DNA from: Limanda limanda
Taxonomy: Eukaryota; Chordata; Actinopteri; Pleuronectiformes; Pleuronectidae
Length of the DNA: 64,000 bases
Direction: 5' to 3'
Assembly (NCBI RefSeq): GCF_963576545.1
Contig: NC_083646.1
Span: forward strand, 21,332,989-21,396,988
Both the position numbers and the translations under genes were made by a program. A model generated the notes under the pieces. It saw only the letters and a program-made list of their open reading frames with translations, was not told where the DNA came from and searched no databases. Shown piece by piece: positions 38,301 to 51,532 of the stretch; position 1 is the stretch's first letter, and each line of letters opens with the position of its first letter.

Positions 38301-40980
38301 GTGGATCTGAATACCAACTGTGTTTTGCGGCTGCAACAAACAAAGAGACGACCTTGATGACTGAAAGGTCAGAGCGTCTGCGTGGACCGGGCTGAAAGTT
38401 AACATCTCCGCCTTGCAACTTATGACAAGGAGATAAATGCAGGAATTACAGTCATGCCTGAGTGTTTTTTTGAACTTGTTTCAATTTTGCAGTGCACACA
38501 ATGAATCAGACAGCAGCTGAAGCAATTAACAAGGACAGACATTATGGTAATGAGAGCGTGGAGCTTGTAAGGTCACCCTCGTTGCGCATGTTAAGCCACG
38601 ACTCAGGGCAGGGAGTCTCCGTCACCTGAGTCACCGACGGCAGCATAAAAGGATGAGGTGCAGAATTGGCTTACCCAATCTGTCACACACACACACAGGC
38701 ATGTGCTAGAAAGGAGAAAATCTCTGGGCCAGACTGCACGGGCTCATTTAATTGTCTCCATTATTTGGTGGCGTGACACCGGATGCTGAGTTTACAGCTT
38801 CAGTGAGAAAGGATGCAGCCGGGTGGTGAGCAGGCTGGGAACAAATAAATAGTCAGGCAGATAAGCAAGGGGGCGAATGAAGTTGTAAAATAAATGAGTG
38901 ATATAAAGAATCGATGAGCTGCACTTTGATGGAAAAGGCTGCTGATTAGAAACATCAGACATTATACAATTTTCAGTTCTGTGGCATGTAGTTGAAAAAA
39001 ACTAAAACTAATTGGACTACAAGTTACAATTGATTACATCATCTAATTATTTTCAAGGACAAAAAATAAAACTTCTCATTTAGCACAAAAACCTTCTATT
39101 TCGTTTGGACATCCCATTGATTCTTCCTCACTAAGTCATTTTGATACTTATCTTCATTTATGGTTTACACAAGCCTCGATACTTATGTCCTTGGGGATGT
39201 TTTTATCTATAATATAATAATGCAATGTCATAGTGACATAGTTGAATAATGTATTTTCAAATACATGATGTCATTTTCTCATCAATATAAGCAGAGGTCA
39301 CAGTGTCTCCACCATTTGTGGACATATTTTGAGTCCAGATCCTTGTTGATCTTGACATTTGATCTTTTACTGTTCAGCTCCAAAAGTTAATCACATGGAA
39401 AATATATTCCCAATAAATTTGGTGAAATTCCAGCCAAGCAATTTGCATGTTATTTTCTACCCAAACTAATGCACACACAGGAGGGCAGGGTGAATATAAT
39501 GAATCATTTCAGTAACTACACTTTCACAATTAATGTGCTGTTGAGTTACTTCCTATTTTATTCTTTTTTTGTGTGTTGACTAAAAATTCGATGGATGTGG
39601 AAGCGACATGACAATAACGTTAACGATGCATAGACGTGACAATTCATAGGTGCAGTCACATTCCAGTGAAAAGTCACAGGATAATGAATAGGATTTTTGA
39701 AGGGAAATAAAAATATAGTTTCCTGCTTTGATTGCGATCTTTAGTAGAATAAAAGTCAAACTTGTATCCTCTTTGTATTTGCTGCATCCTCTGTCAATGT
39801 TGATGACGGACCTGTTTTCAGTCTCTGAACAGCGGACCTGCCAGAACCACTGATATAGGGATTTAGTAAATTAGTGCAGGAGGAAGTGATTTCAGACACA
39901 GCCTGTAGTAAATACTGTGCTGGCTCACTAATCGTAATTAACAACAAAGCCACTGTGGAGCAATTTATGCAACAGCAGAGTAGTGTTATATAATCAAGGA
40001 AACACGGTAGCACAACTCTATCAGAGTCAGCAGTGTCAGGTTGGTTTGTAAATGGTCAACAACTGACAGAAAAACGCCCAGCAAACAAATCAAGTGATCA
40101 CAGCCCCTTCACTAAACTTGATATTTTTACTCTTATATTCTGCTGGCGTCAATATTTGAATGCATGGGATATTTATTGTAGAGAAAAATGCAATTTGCAA
40201 GATTACGCTATGCGAAGAAGTGACAGCTTTCAACTTAGCTTTTCCTGTCTTCTGGTTGGGAGATGATCCCAACAGGTTCAAAGGAAAATAATTCAGAGTG
40301 TAAAAATTGTTACGGGGAAGATGTTCAAAGGCTGGACTGAAATGGACAGTGGGTATGGACATGAATGTAATCAGTCTCTATGAACAGGCATATTTCATAG
40401 CAAAATGAAAACAACTGAAGGCAATGAAAACAATGGGATGTATTTCTTAAAATGGGTAAGAACGCATTTTTTCAGAGGACAGAAATCTGCATCATGTACT
40501 AACAAATACGGCATTTGAGTAATTGTATTTTCTTAGATTCTTACATTAATGTCACTGGCCAAAATAAATGTCTGATTACATTTTCTGTTTCCAAAGTGCA
40601 AACTGTTAACACTGCAGATTTAACTATTGCATGTGAGGCACTTAGCCGAGGTGCTGAGAGCCGAAGCAGTGCGAGGAGGTGAAGTCGGTGGACTGCTCAC
40701 TCAGAGCAATCTGTCATGATCTGCCAGGCCATAAGTTACAGCACATCAGCAGTTCACCACTTAAGCACACACAACCGTAAATACAGCACACAAATGAAGC
40801 CGTTAATCAAAGGTTTATGGAACCTTTCACCATGTCAATATGCATTAGCTGCTGACTGATTGCCATTTGTCTAATTAATCAGTCCCCACCTTCAAACTTA
40901 TATGCCATTAATTCACTGATGAGCAGGGTCACAGCACACTCCTCGCACATAAATCTTTTTCCTGTCACTGATCCAAAAAT

Positions 40981-41300
40981 AAACTGCCTCGTCTGATGAG
41001 TCTCTCCAGCACAGCGTGGAGTCGCGGAGACGAACGCGAAAACACAAAGACTATTTTCGTTTTGCCTCGTTGCTTCCTCTTTGTGCCGACTTGAGACATC
41101 AACTCCGGGACTCCGTGTCGAAGCTCGAGTCGCTGTAAAGGCGCTCCCTGAGCTTTTTGTGTTTTGAAAAGGTCCAGTCATTACACACGGACCATTTCGG
41201 TCTCAAGTGGGAAACGGTATTGATTCCGGCCGCAAACCCAACAAAAGGGGCTTAGACGGAATGACACCCACTCTCCGATATCAATCCAGAAACATGACTC
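40981..41300. other. CpG-rich patch in the large intron
   Basis: I count 23 CpG dinucleotides in 40981-41280, far more than in the neighbouring AT-rich intron. No inverted ends or transposon motif frame it, and no credible coding exon lies in it. It might be an intronic CpG island (alternative or antisense promoter, enhancer) or a remnant of an unknown element. Function is not shown by the sequence. Confidence 0.6.
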
Positions 41301-41499
41301 GGCAATATCTCACCGTTTTAGAAAAAGAAAAGGAAAGAAAAGGATTCTGTTATTCCCCAGCGGTAAGCCACTGTTTTCAATCAGCAGCCAACATTTTGCC
41401 ACAGCCGGCGCCGGGGCTATACAACTGGAGTCAGACTAAGCGGCTGCAACATTTAACACCTCAACATTTCCGGGAATAAAACACAAGTGCAGATTTTAC

Positions 41500-41605
41500 T
41501 TCTGCCTTCCCTTCACCCACTGCCTTTCTTCTTCTCCTTTTCATTCATCCCCCTCATCTCATTTCTCCCCCCTCCTCTTCTTTTCCTTCTTATTCCCTGT
41601 CTCTG
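41500..41605. repeat. Polypyrimidine tract, about 100 bp
   Basis: The plus strand is almost pure C and T (CTTCCCTTCACCCACTGCC and following), hence purine-rich on the grik2 strand. It lies just beyond the CpG-rich patch and ends before GGGTTGATATTTTTTGG. Confidence 0.85.
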
Positions 41606-41869
41606 GTGGGTTGATATTTTTTGGCAGGGTTCCCAGATAAGAGATTGGTATGAAAGCTGCGTGGAGGAACAGTTATTACAGGCAGTGTGCTCTGATCACA
41701 GACGTTTCAGATCACAGCCAAAGAGACTCTTCTTATCACACCCAGGGGCTCACAGCTCGGGGCACCGAGGTTTTCTATTTGACTCCCACAGATGACTGGG
41801 AAGTTACAGTATGAGAAGTCACTGCATATTCACCTGAACAAGTCTAGCTCGTCAAGAACAACACAAACA

Positions 41870-41897
41870 GCTGGGTGACAAAAAACAGTCACCCAGC
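41870..41897. repeat. Perfect 10-bp hairpin
   Basis: GCTGGGTGAC at 41870-41879 is the exact reverse complement of GTCACCCAGC at 41888-41897, with an A-rich 8-nt loop. No T-run or gene end nearby suggests a role. Confidence 0.8.
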
Positions 41898-42658
41898 AAG
41901 GAAACAGTGGAGGACAATCCCCTCAAGTTGCAGTTTTTGGTCAATTGTGGAAAAGAATGCATGTTTTAAATGGGTTTTACAGAATTTCAACAGCAAGTTT
42001 CTGACCCAAACATAGCCCTAAGGAGGAGACCACAGTTTCGAAGCATCTCTGCATTTTACAGAAAATAAAAACATCATTTTTTGACAAACCCATAAATATA
42101 CACCCAGAGCATAGAACACACATTCCCTCTATTTTAATGCTCCACATATATTTTCCTTCCTCTGCATGTTTACACCTCATATAAACCAAATGCTGCTGCT
42201 GTAGCAGACACAGTAGCCAGCTCACAACACTACTGCGTGTTCTACCGCCTTGTGTTTTATAACTGGTAACAGATACTGTGTGCCTATACCTTTCCTGTAA
42301 TCACTGCACAACATCAAACTGTCAAAAGGGAAACTGTAACATTCACTCTCCTGCTTAACAGAAGTTGTCCAAGAAGAGACAAAGCAAATGTCCAACATCT
42401 GCAGTAGAGCTGGGACGTCACAGAGCCACATCCAGCTGCCATTAACGTTTAGTTAATGTGCAGTAAGATATCCTTTTTGCGTCTCAATGTTTGTGTTGAA
42501 ACAAGAGTTTCTGAACAACCATGAAATATGGACTTAAGTGGCACACTTGAGTACACAAGGATTTGCTTTAAGTAGCTGGAAAGAACACGAACTACATGAA
42601 CTTTCCTCTGTGTGAGTTTGCTGAGAAGATAAACATCGAGCACAGCAAAAAGAGTTTA

Positions 42659-42907
<249 letters not shown>

Positions 42908-44736
42908 CTAGAGAGAGGAAACACACATTAAAAACCGAGCAAACAGACTTTTTTTTTCTGTTCCTAAGTCAGTCAAACAAACACACAAAAAGAAAGATTC
43001 AAAAAGCGCAATGAGAGAAACTGTGATCTGTCAATATGGGGCTATATAAATGAAATGTGATCGATTGATTGAAATAACCTTACAAGTCATACAATAATAT
43101 TCAATGACTAGAGTCTGAAGAAACAATGGTGACTGAATAACAAGCCTTCAGACCTTTTGACAGAAGAAGTCTAGCAGCTCCCTGCCAACTCCAACCTTTG
43201 TGCTATTGGCTTACATCCTGAACTGAACCCTACTTTCTAATCAACTGCAGAAGGGAAGGTGTTATCAAGACTTGGTGCCTGGCAGTGGAAGTGAATGAAC
43301 CTGGGTGATTTAAGAAAAAAAATCATCATCCAAGCAAGGTTCAACTGAGGTTCATTTTACTGAGATTACAGCGTCAATGTATTTGTGATTTTTCAAATGC
43401 CTAAAAGTTGACAGTGTGATGATCACCATCAGAAACTAGGTAACTGATCAAACCTTACATACTGCATCAGAAAAAAACCCAGTAACACAAGGTAGGCTAA
43501 GTGAACAGTAAAGAGAAATCTGGCAGCAAAAAGGCTGACATATGTGGCCTCAGTATGACTGGGATGTTCACTCTGCTGGGAGAATTAGGCTGTCAGCACC
43601 GGACTCTGTGTGCCAAACAACCGTAGGGAATGACAAGACACCCCTTGGTCTGTTCCTGCCTCCCCTGCCTTATTCCTGGTTGTATTTTACTGTTCATCTT
43701 CTCTAATTATCTCGTTCAAACTGTGCCAGGTGGAATGGCTGAGGAGAAGAACATTTTGATGTCTTGTTTCAAAAATAAAAAAAGGATCCCCTTTTGAACC
43801 ATGTAATGAAAAGCACATAGATGAAAACCTGAAGATTTGGATTTTCAAAAGGAACCTGACGTTTAAAAAGGAAAGGAGGGGGGAGGCAGAACAGAGACAG
43901 TTTTTGATCCCATGCAAGAAGCCTCTGAGAATGAGTGGGATGGCGCTTCAATAAGAGTTTTATATATATGTGTATATATAAAATGTTTGGATGTACATTT
44001 TAATCTGCACTTTACTATGTGGACAGTAAAGGGGAATTTATCATGAGGTAACAAGCAAGGTCACCGATACAGCCAAATAAATAATAAATCAGCAGAGATA
44101 GAGACTCTGAATACTGTCTCGCACATAGGTAATACAAATATGTTACACATGTCTTATCACAAAATATATGCTGATTATTTTGCTTTCATGCTGTTGTGTC
44201 AGACATTGGTCTTTTGATTACAATTCATGTACCCATGTAACACTAGCGTTTTATTACCAGAGTTGGCCAGAGGGTTAGATTGGCAGATAGTATGACCCAG
44301 TGTGAGATATCCATCTCTTAAAAAACCCAATATGTGGAAACGATACGAAAAAAGACAATTAAGAGAAGAAGAGGACTAAGAAAACAAATACAGAACATTA
44401 ATGTCGAGAGGCGGATGAGGACGACCAAAGAACTGGTCGGAAAAAGCTGAAAAAGCTGAAAAAAACTAAAAACATATGAAGCAAAAGAAAAGCTGTCATA
44501 ATGTCATAAAGCATAATGCATTCAGTTCTTTGTCTCTGGTGAACATATTAAGTCAAAAATAAAGAATGATCCAAAGAAATAAATATAAAAGAAACAACTC
44601 CGAAAATGAAGATTGAAGAGCAGCATTATCTCATTTGGGGGAATGCAACAAATCTTGCGAGATATGGGGATATGGAAGTCTGTGTTAGACCTGATGACAA
44701 AGTGAGTTTGCAGCACAGGCTCCTTTTTCTACTCAC
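42908..44736 (-). other. grik2: grik2 intron of 1.8 kb
   Basis: This short intron lies between the 54-nt and 174-nt exons, with donor GTGAGT and acceptor TAG. It contains the retroposon-type tail at 43004-43072 and an AT-dinucleotide stretch around 43960-43980. Nothing else was recognised. Confidence 0.85.
43004..43072 (+). repeat. 5'-truncated LINE/SINE-type tail
   Basis: GCGCAATGAGAG, then GGGGCTATATAAATGAAATG and (GATT)n resembles the GCGCTATATAAATAAA...TTGATTGATTG 3' end of many fish non-LTR retroposons. Only the tail is present, as expected for a strongly 5'-truncated copy. It sits about 100 bp upstream of the acceptor of the 174-nt grik2 exon, in antisense. Confidence 0.6.
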
Positions 44737-44790
44737 CAGTGTGGTGAAGATATAGTGATAGTACTCTGTCATCATCCCCATGGCAAGAGC
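44737..44790 (-). CDS. grik2: grik2 54-nt micro-exon, amino-terminal domain
   Basis: This short exon of 18 codons reads ALAMGMMTEYYHYIFTTL. It lies between the acceptor TTTCTTAG at 44791 onward and the strong donor GTGAGT at 44731-44736. The peptide matches the recalled GluK2 sequence directly following the GILKQ end of the preceding exon, and this exon continues into [10 protein letters not shown] of the next one. It is phase 0 at both ends, so skipping would remove 18 residues without a frameshift. In the receptor fold this stretch is a helix and strand of the second lobe of the amino-terminal domain. It is too short to be found by open-reading-frame length; identification rests on the residue match and the two splice sites. 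Confidence 0.96.
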
Positions 44791-47700
44791 CTAAGAAAGA
44801 AAGTGGAAATAAAAGAGGCAGAGAGAGATTAAGATACGGAGACATTTATAAATGAATAGGGACGCAGACACAATATTTTGTCATATTTTGCACCCATGCA
44901 TATGCATTTTCCTGTTGGTCTGTATTTCTGGGTTATGTGAAGAGGAATATTCTGCTTTCACTAATGCAGACAGGCTCAGAGGCAAGAAACAAACACACCA
45001 GCATTACAAAAAATTGCTGAAGAGAGGTTTATCTCAGTCTCTATTACACTGTACAGTTTAATACATGAGGAAAAGTACAAAGAATATTGCATGATTTTTA
45101 GGAATGGGGCTACTCGGTCATTTTCAACTACATACATTATGGAAATCACAATGCGGTCACAAGAGGTCAATGGTTAAAATTATTACATCGTTGATTTGAG
45201 TTAACAAAGTGCTTTGACAGCAAAGTAAAAATATGAAGATAATGTAAAGACAAATATGAAGCTTCCAGTTTGTATCATGGTTCACTGGTTCTACCAATGA
45301 ACCCAAGAGATGGTGCAAAATAAGAACGTAAGCAAGTGGCAATGGAAATTCAAACATCTTATTGAACAGACTTTCAATGATGAAGAGGAGTCTCTTAGAG
45401 AACCGACTAATCTATGTTCCAACTTCCAAATATAGTTACAAGCTTTGAGTAGACCAATAGAATGAGCTCAATTAGGACCACAATGGGTTGGGGGGGCTGG
45501 GAGGATTAAACAGCTTCTGGCCTTGGAATACCTTTGCATCACTCATAAATAGCTGAAACACATGGATGGGGGGCCAGAAAACTGGTCTATTTCTCCTTTG
45601 CCCAAACACAGATCCAGATTTATGGCAAAAGAAAGGCCGGACAATGCATTTGGTTTGCAAGTTTAACAATCTGTAAATAGAAACAAAGCTTAACAGAGCC
45701 ACCTGGGCCATGTGAACATCAGAATGGAGTCTGGTCACAGAGCAACAATCTATTTTAGGTCAATTAGATGAATACATTTAGACATTAATATCTGACATCC
45801 GCCTTGTTCATGTTCAGAATGAGTCAGACTTTACTCATGTGTCTGAAATTGCCACTCTTCTTCCGAAGTCTAGTAAATTGCTGATAGGAATCATTCACAC
45901 CATTACCAAGGTAATCTGTCTCTAAATATACACCTCTGAAATGAGATTCTGTATTATTCTATCATCATTTAGACTTTGTGTGCGTGCTGGCTATCTGCCA
46001 GCCCATTTCAGCTGTATGTAGCTATATAGTGGTGTCAAGAGTCAGGTCGTGCTGAGACTTACTAAACCAATAGGAATCACGGATTAGGCCTGTGCAGAGG
46101 ATCATTACACTGGCATGGATGATAATGGCTGGCATCAGGTAGGAAACCTTCAGTAAGTCAACAATCTTCCATCTGAAGACCTGCCCACTAAGTGGTGAAT
46201 CACATGGTGCCATTGCCTAGACCTTGTGATGACTGATGACAGCGGGAACCCTTGTGGAGTTAATGTATATTTCAAATTTTTTGATGTTAAAGAAAAACAA
46301 GTCTTTAAAGAAGTACACACCATTGAGCTATTAGATTTAAAAAATATCTTTCAACAGTTGATCTTATTCCCCTCACATATGTTAACGGCCCTAGGAAGAA
46401 CAGTGTCAATAGAAAAGAAATGCTGCAATCATCATTTTCACAGGCCAAGAAAACAGCCCATTCCAAAAAGGTATTATTTTAAAAGGCACTGAAAAAGTGA
46501 CTCCAATTACTCAGGACCACACATAATCAAATAGTTACAAGAAATGGAAAATGTACAAAAGAGGGAGTGATTGACTAAATAAAAGTATAGTGAGTCAGTT
46601 TTAGCCTAGTTTCCAAAAACATCAAGAGGATAGAGTGATGAGAAAAAATCTAGCATAGCTCTGACAAAAGTTAAAAGATACAACTCTAAAGGTGTGTCTA
46701 GATTTGTATCAAATGTTCAACTGCTATAGTTTGCTAGACGGTGAAGTATGCTTTCAATAACGGAAAAAACCACATGACCAAACTGCCCCAATGTTACCTG
46801 TAAGCCATACCATTCCACTGTTAGAGGATCATTTCTGTTCTATATTTGTTTTGGAAAAGTCGGCATTCAAGCAACTCCTTCCAAAGTTGAGGATGTTCAG
46901 AAATCATTGTTTATCCCTCATTCACTTTTCAGCCCCACTGTTTGTGTTATTGATTTTTATTTGAATCTGAACTTTTGTTCAGAGTGTGGAACCTGTGTAT
47001 ATATAGCATGTACATATTTTCAAAATATGTATTCATATTTTGTTTTCCTGTGCTAGTCTTTGTGCAGCATATGTTGAGTTAATCTCTGTGCTGTCAACAT
47101 TGTTAAAATTTATATCAGTCTTCTCACTTGACTGTCTTGTTGTCATTATGTTGTTTTCGCTTTATTTGGGAAAACGGTTTGGCTAACAGCTGATGAAGAG
47201 GACCTTTTAATTTACTGGTGAATCACGTAATGAGAATATCTGGGCAGGACAGTTAAGTCATTATCTCCCATTAGCAGATTTTCTCTCTGATATTATTAAT
47301 AAATTGAGTCCTTGACCTTCCATAGAATCTACCATTTAGTCATTGATTAAAAACGCTGCGAGAGTGACAGAGTCTCACTTTAATATTTGATAAATCCTTT
47401 AAGCAGCGGAGACATGAAGGCTTGCTAATTGAGTTACTCATAACAAAGATGTTCTATTACGTAAGATGGCATTGTTCAGCCGCATGATAAAAACATTGAA
47501 TAGAATTGAGAAAAACAAAGAAAATGTCCTTTTTTTTAGTCCAATTTAAAATGCCACTCCATAAAATCTAAAGTATATCTGTGGTTCATTCCTGAAGGAA
47601 GATCTTAAACATTGAATGCTTGTTCTACCACGAGGAACAATCCTGGATTGGAAGCTATAACGTCTTTTGTCTCCAGTGAAGGACTTGGTGAATAAGAAAA

Positions 47701-49710
47701 AAACGCTACCTCTGAGATTAACAGTGTTATTATCTTAAAATGCCAAACAATTTTATGCTGTGATCTTAATATTAGTAAATGTGTCATTATCACAGGAGGA
47801 AAGGCTTCTGTTTTCCATGGTCTGTCCAAAAGGATTCCATCTTGTAGAGGTAGAGATGTCCTTTAGAGGACAGAGCATTACTGACAGGAGCACATTGTGA
47901 CTGCTACATTTCTTATTCAAGGAAATTGGATAATTAGGTTGTGATACCACATAGACATGTTTGTTACCCTGAGATAATGAGATGATAGAGTTGTAATATA
48001 AACATAATTGTGTGTTGTGATCCAAGCTTCTCTGTTTTGATCACCAGTCCAGCGCATGTGCATGTTTTTCTCTCCCTGCAATACTGCTGCTCTTCACTAC
48101 GTTTATAAAGCAATTTTCGACAGCCATTGGTTGTATTTTATCAATGAAAGGACTAAAATGCACAGAGCAAGTTTTATAGATCTGTTCAAATTTACTTTTT
48201 GTGTCCCATTCATTTTAAAGACCAGGTGTGCTTACACTTTTGCAGATTGCGATTATAATGGCAGATTTGCCAGGAATGAAAGAACACCTCTCTGAAGAGA
48301 AAAAACGGATTTGTTTAAATATCATATGTGTAGGGCCAAGAGTGATCAAATAATTAATCATTTGTCATCACTGCTTCACGTTCAGGATTGAGAAAAAGCT
48401 GAGTTAATACACGTGTTGTGCATCCGCCAATTTAAACACGTATTCTTAATGTGTTCTCATATAAACAGTGAAATGTGGGGGTTTGATCTGAAAATGATGT
48501 TGGTCTGAAACAAGCAAAGACACTTATATTGTACTTTGTGCCACTTTGTGCTGCGTGTAAGACTAGGCCCTAATAAGGCCAGTTATATTTAGCAGTGGTT
48601 GACAGTGTGAGGGCAGATTGTTAGTTCATCAAAAAGATTAGCATGCTAACAAGACTGTAGAAATATTAGCTGCCGTATAACATCATTTTATAGATCAAAA
48701 TTATGTTAGAAATGTGTCTGCAGCATAGACTTGTGTTTTGTATTTTTGTTAATGGAGAAACAGCAATGTCCAGTCATGTGCAACATAAGATGGCGAAGGC
48801 TGGCCTGTTGTTTTACCAGATTCTGTTTTACTTAATTTTACATGAACACTTGAATGGGATGCTTAGTTAATTAACTCCACTACACTTTATTGTGCACAAC
48901 AGAACAAAGAAAAGTGTAGTGTTTGTGCCTTTATTAGAGATACGTTTCATTGCAGGAAGATATGAAAATGTATAATTAAAATGGAATTCAAACTCTACAA
49001 TTATTCTAAATATTGTAATGTAGAAAAATACTTCACAATTGATGATTTTACTGGGATGCTTTCAATTATCTCAACTGAATTTGTCTTGTTATTACAGGTG
49101 TTTTCAACACATACATTATGTTATAGACAACAATGCCATTGACTTTTATACTTAAGTTATGTTTGATCGGATTCAACATGTGGAACAGCCGACTCATAAT
49201 AGAAGACAAACTAGATACTTGTTAATTGGTTGAATGTTGTTATTCTAGATAATTTCTGTAAATTTGTTTATCTGTTCGAGAGGAAATAAGCATTAGATCT
49301 GAAATTGTAAAAACGTGAATGAGTACATTTTTTACACAAGCCATAAAATCGGACAGTGTCCCAGCTTCAAAACATGTTGATGATCTCCAGAATGTCTCTA
49401 ATTCTACCAGTACTGACTGTAAATGTAAGCACCAGATTTACTTATAAATCTATTAAGAATAATAACACACTGAGTCTGCATCTTTCTTAAACAGCTAGAT
49501 CCAACTCAGATACACTATTAAACCCGCATTGGCAAACAAAAAGGCATAATTACTGCAGGCTTCAAAAAGTAACTGTTAAGCATGAATTTTCATCCCATTA
49601 ATGACAATAGTTGAGCTTCTTTAAAACAGTTCAGAGAAGCTTGATGCAAGAACTAATCATCATAGTTAAAAACTCTCAAATATGGCATTCCTCCAAAGGC
49701 TTTGGAAACT

Positions 49711-50315
49711 GAAGTTAGTAAGCTTCTCCTCAGCAGGAGCAGTCGTTGAGTCAGCTGCTAAACTGAATAACATTTGGTTTATACCAAATAAACCATTCAG
49801 ATAATGTATCAAACTAAGGTAGGTACATTATGATATTTTTTGTAATGCCAAACTATCTCTTCAATAACTGGCAGTCAGGAATCCACCCCAATAAAGCACT
49901 GAGACTGACTAAATAAAAGTGCTTCATGACATTATCTTAAACAATGACTGAATTTAAGTCTTTGGCTGTTGTTAGACTTTATAGCCCCGTTTGACAGCAT
50001 GACCCATTGTTGTTTTTGCAAGGATTATGAAACTGGGTGGGACTCTCTGGCACTTAAATTGGTTCTAGTCATATTTTCATGACAGAAAGAACTTAGTCTC
50101 TATTGTCAATCCAAGCAGATTGCAATAACCCGTCAGACTACACAAGGGTCCATCTTGGGACCTCTCTTATTTAACCTCTTTATGCCTCCTTTGGTCACAT
50201 TATACAAAACAATATGGTCCCTTTCATCATGTTAGTGCATGGAATCAAATCACTTCTGCAACTAAGAAGAGAGGAGACAGAGGTAATTGTCTTTGGAGCT
50301 CGGAAAGAAAGACAG
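49711..50315 (+). pseudogene. Decayed L2/Rex1-like LINE reverse transcriptase
   Basis: The plus strand carries, in order, EVSKLLLSRSS (49711-49743), WQSGIHPNKALRLTK (49869-49913; compare FQSGFR..HSTETAL), a degenerate LYSPFDSMTH (compare DLSAAFDTVDH), WFxSYFHDRKNLVSI, TTQGSILGPLLFNLFMPPL within 50131-50199 (compare GVPQGSILGPLLF) and ETEVIVFGARKER ending near 50309 (compare KTEVIVFG). Several frames and stop codons are involved. The space between the last two motifs is about 75 bp instead of roughly 200 bp, so the part that should hold the catalytic YADD is missing. The element is dead and antisense to grik2. Similar degraded sequence may continue to about 50760. Confidence 0.85.
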
Positions 50316-50398
50316 AATTAACCTTTCAGAACCCTTCTTACAGATAAATATATATGAAAATACAATACTATATCTGCCAATAACCATACAATATACAG

Positions 50399-50399
<1 letters not shown>

Positions 50400-50431
<32 letters not shown>
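50400..50431. repeat. (TAA)n microsatellite, about 10 units
   Basis: A clean trinucleotide repeat just downstream of the LINE relic, preceded by TATACAGTA. Confidence 0.95.
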
Positions 50432-50433
<2 letters not shown>

Positions 50434-50966
50434 AATATAAGTATGCTTATAATAATTAAGAATGTTGTGAAACATACTGTCCTCAGTTTCATTACGTATT
50501 ACACAGAGGTAATACGTAAATACAAATTGTCAACTGTTGCCCAAATATATGAGCACCAGAGAGGAACGTATCAAATTTCAAGATTTGGCTCCTACTAGAG
50601 GTTGGATCCAAGCCCAGTAAGATGGGCTCACACAACAAATTAAAAATGTTGGTCTCCAGTTTTGTTCAGTTATGTCGGCCAAACAGATCCAGCACAAAAC
50701 AATACATTTTAATGGTCATGTACAAGTGTGTTATTAGGATAAGTAGGCAAACTGTGACCATGGTAAATACAACTTCATCAGCCAAAGGTTAGATTAGGAC
50801 AGATATATGTTGCCCAAGTGCAATCTAATGAGTACAGTGACATTAAATCACCCACAGTCAGTGACCCTCATGTAACTTCATGTCATATGATGCCAGCAAG
50901 GTTTCCAAACCCCTGTATGCACACGTCTTACTAACACATATCACCGGAAAGCCTGTCTATTCAGAC

Positions 50967-51132
50967 TAGGGTTGCCAACTCCTTGAAAAATAAATAAGGG
51001 ACACCTCATATGCTGTCAGCTCATTAATCCCAGAGCAGGACATTGCCTGGGAACAAGTTTACCGTAAATTTTCAAAAAAATGTATCTAAATATGTGACGT
51101 TTCCGTTTTTCAAGGGACAGTTGGCAACCCTA
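50967..51132. mobile_element. hAT-like MITE, 166 bp, perfect 8-bp target duplication
   Basis: The ends TAGGGTTGCCAACT are identical in inverted orientation. The symmetry continues as CCTTGAAAAA after a 4-bp offset. ATTCAGAC lies on both sides (50959-50966 and 51133-51140), a perfect 8-bp target duplication typical of hAT transposons. There is no coding capacity. It lies 91 bp beyond the donor of the 182-nt grik2 exon. Confidence 0.88.
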
Positions 51133-51145
51133 ATTCAGACCGTCA

Positions 51146-51532
<387 letters not shown>

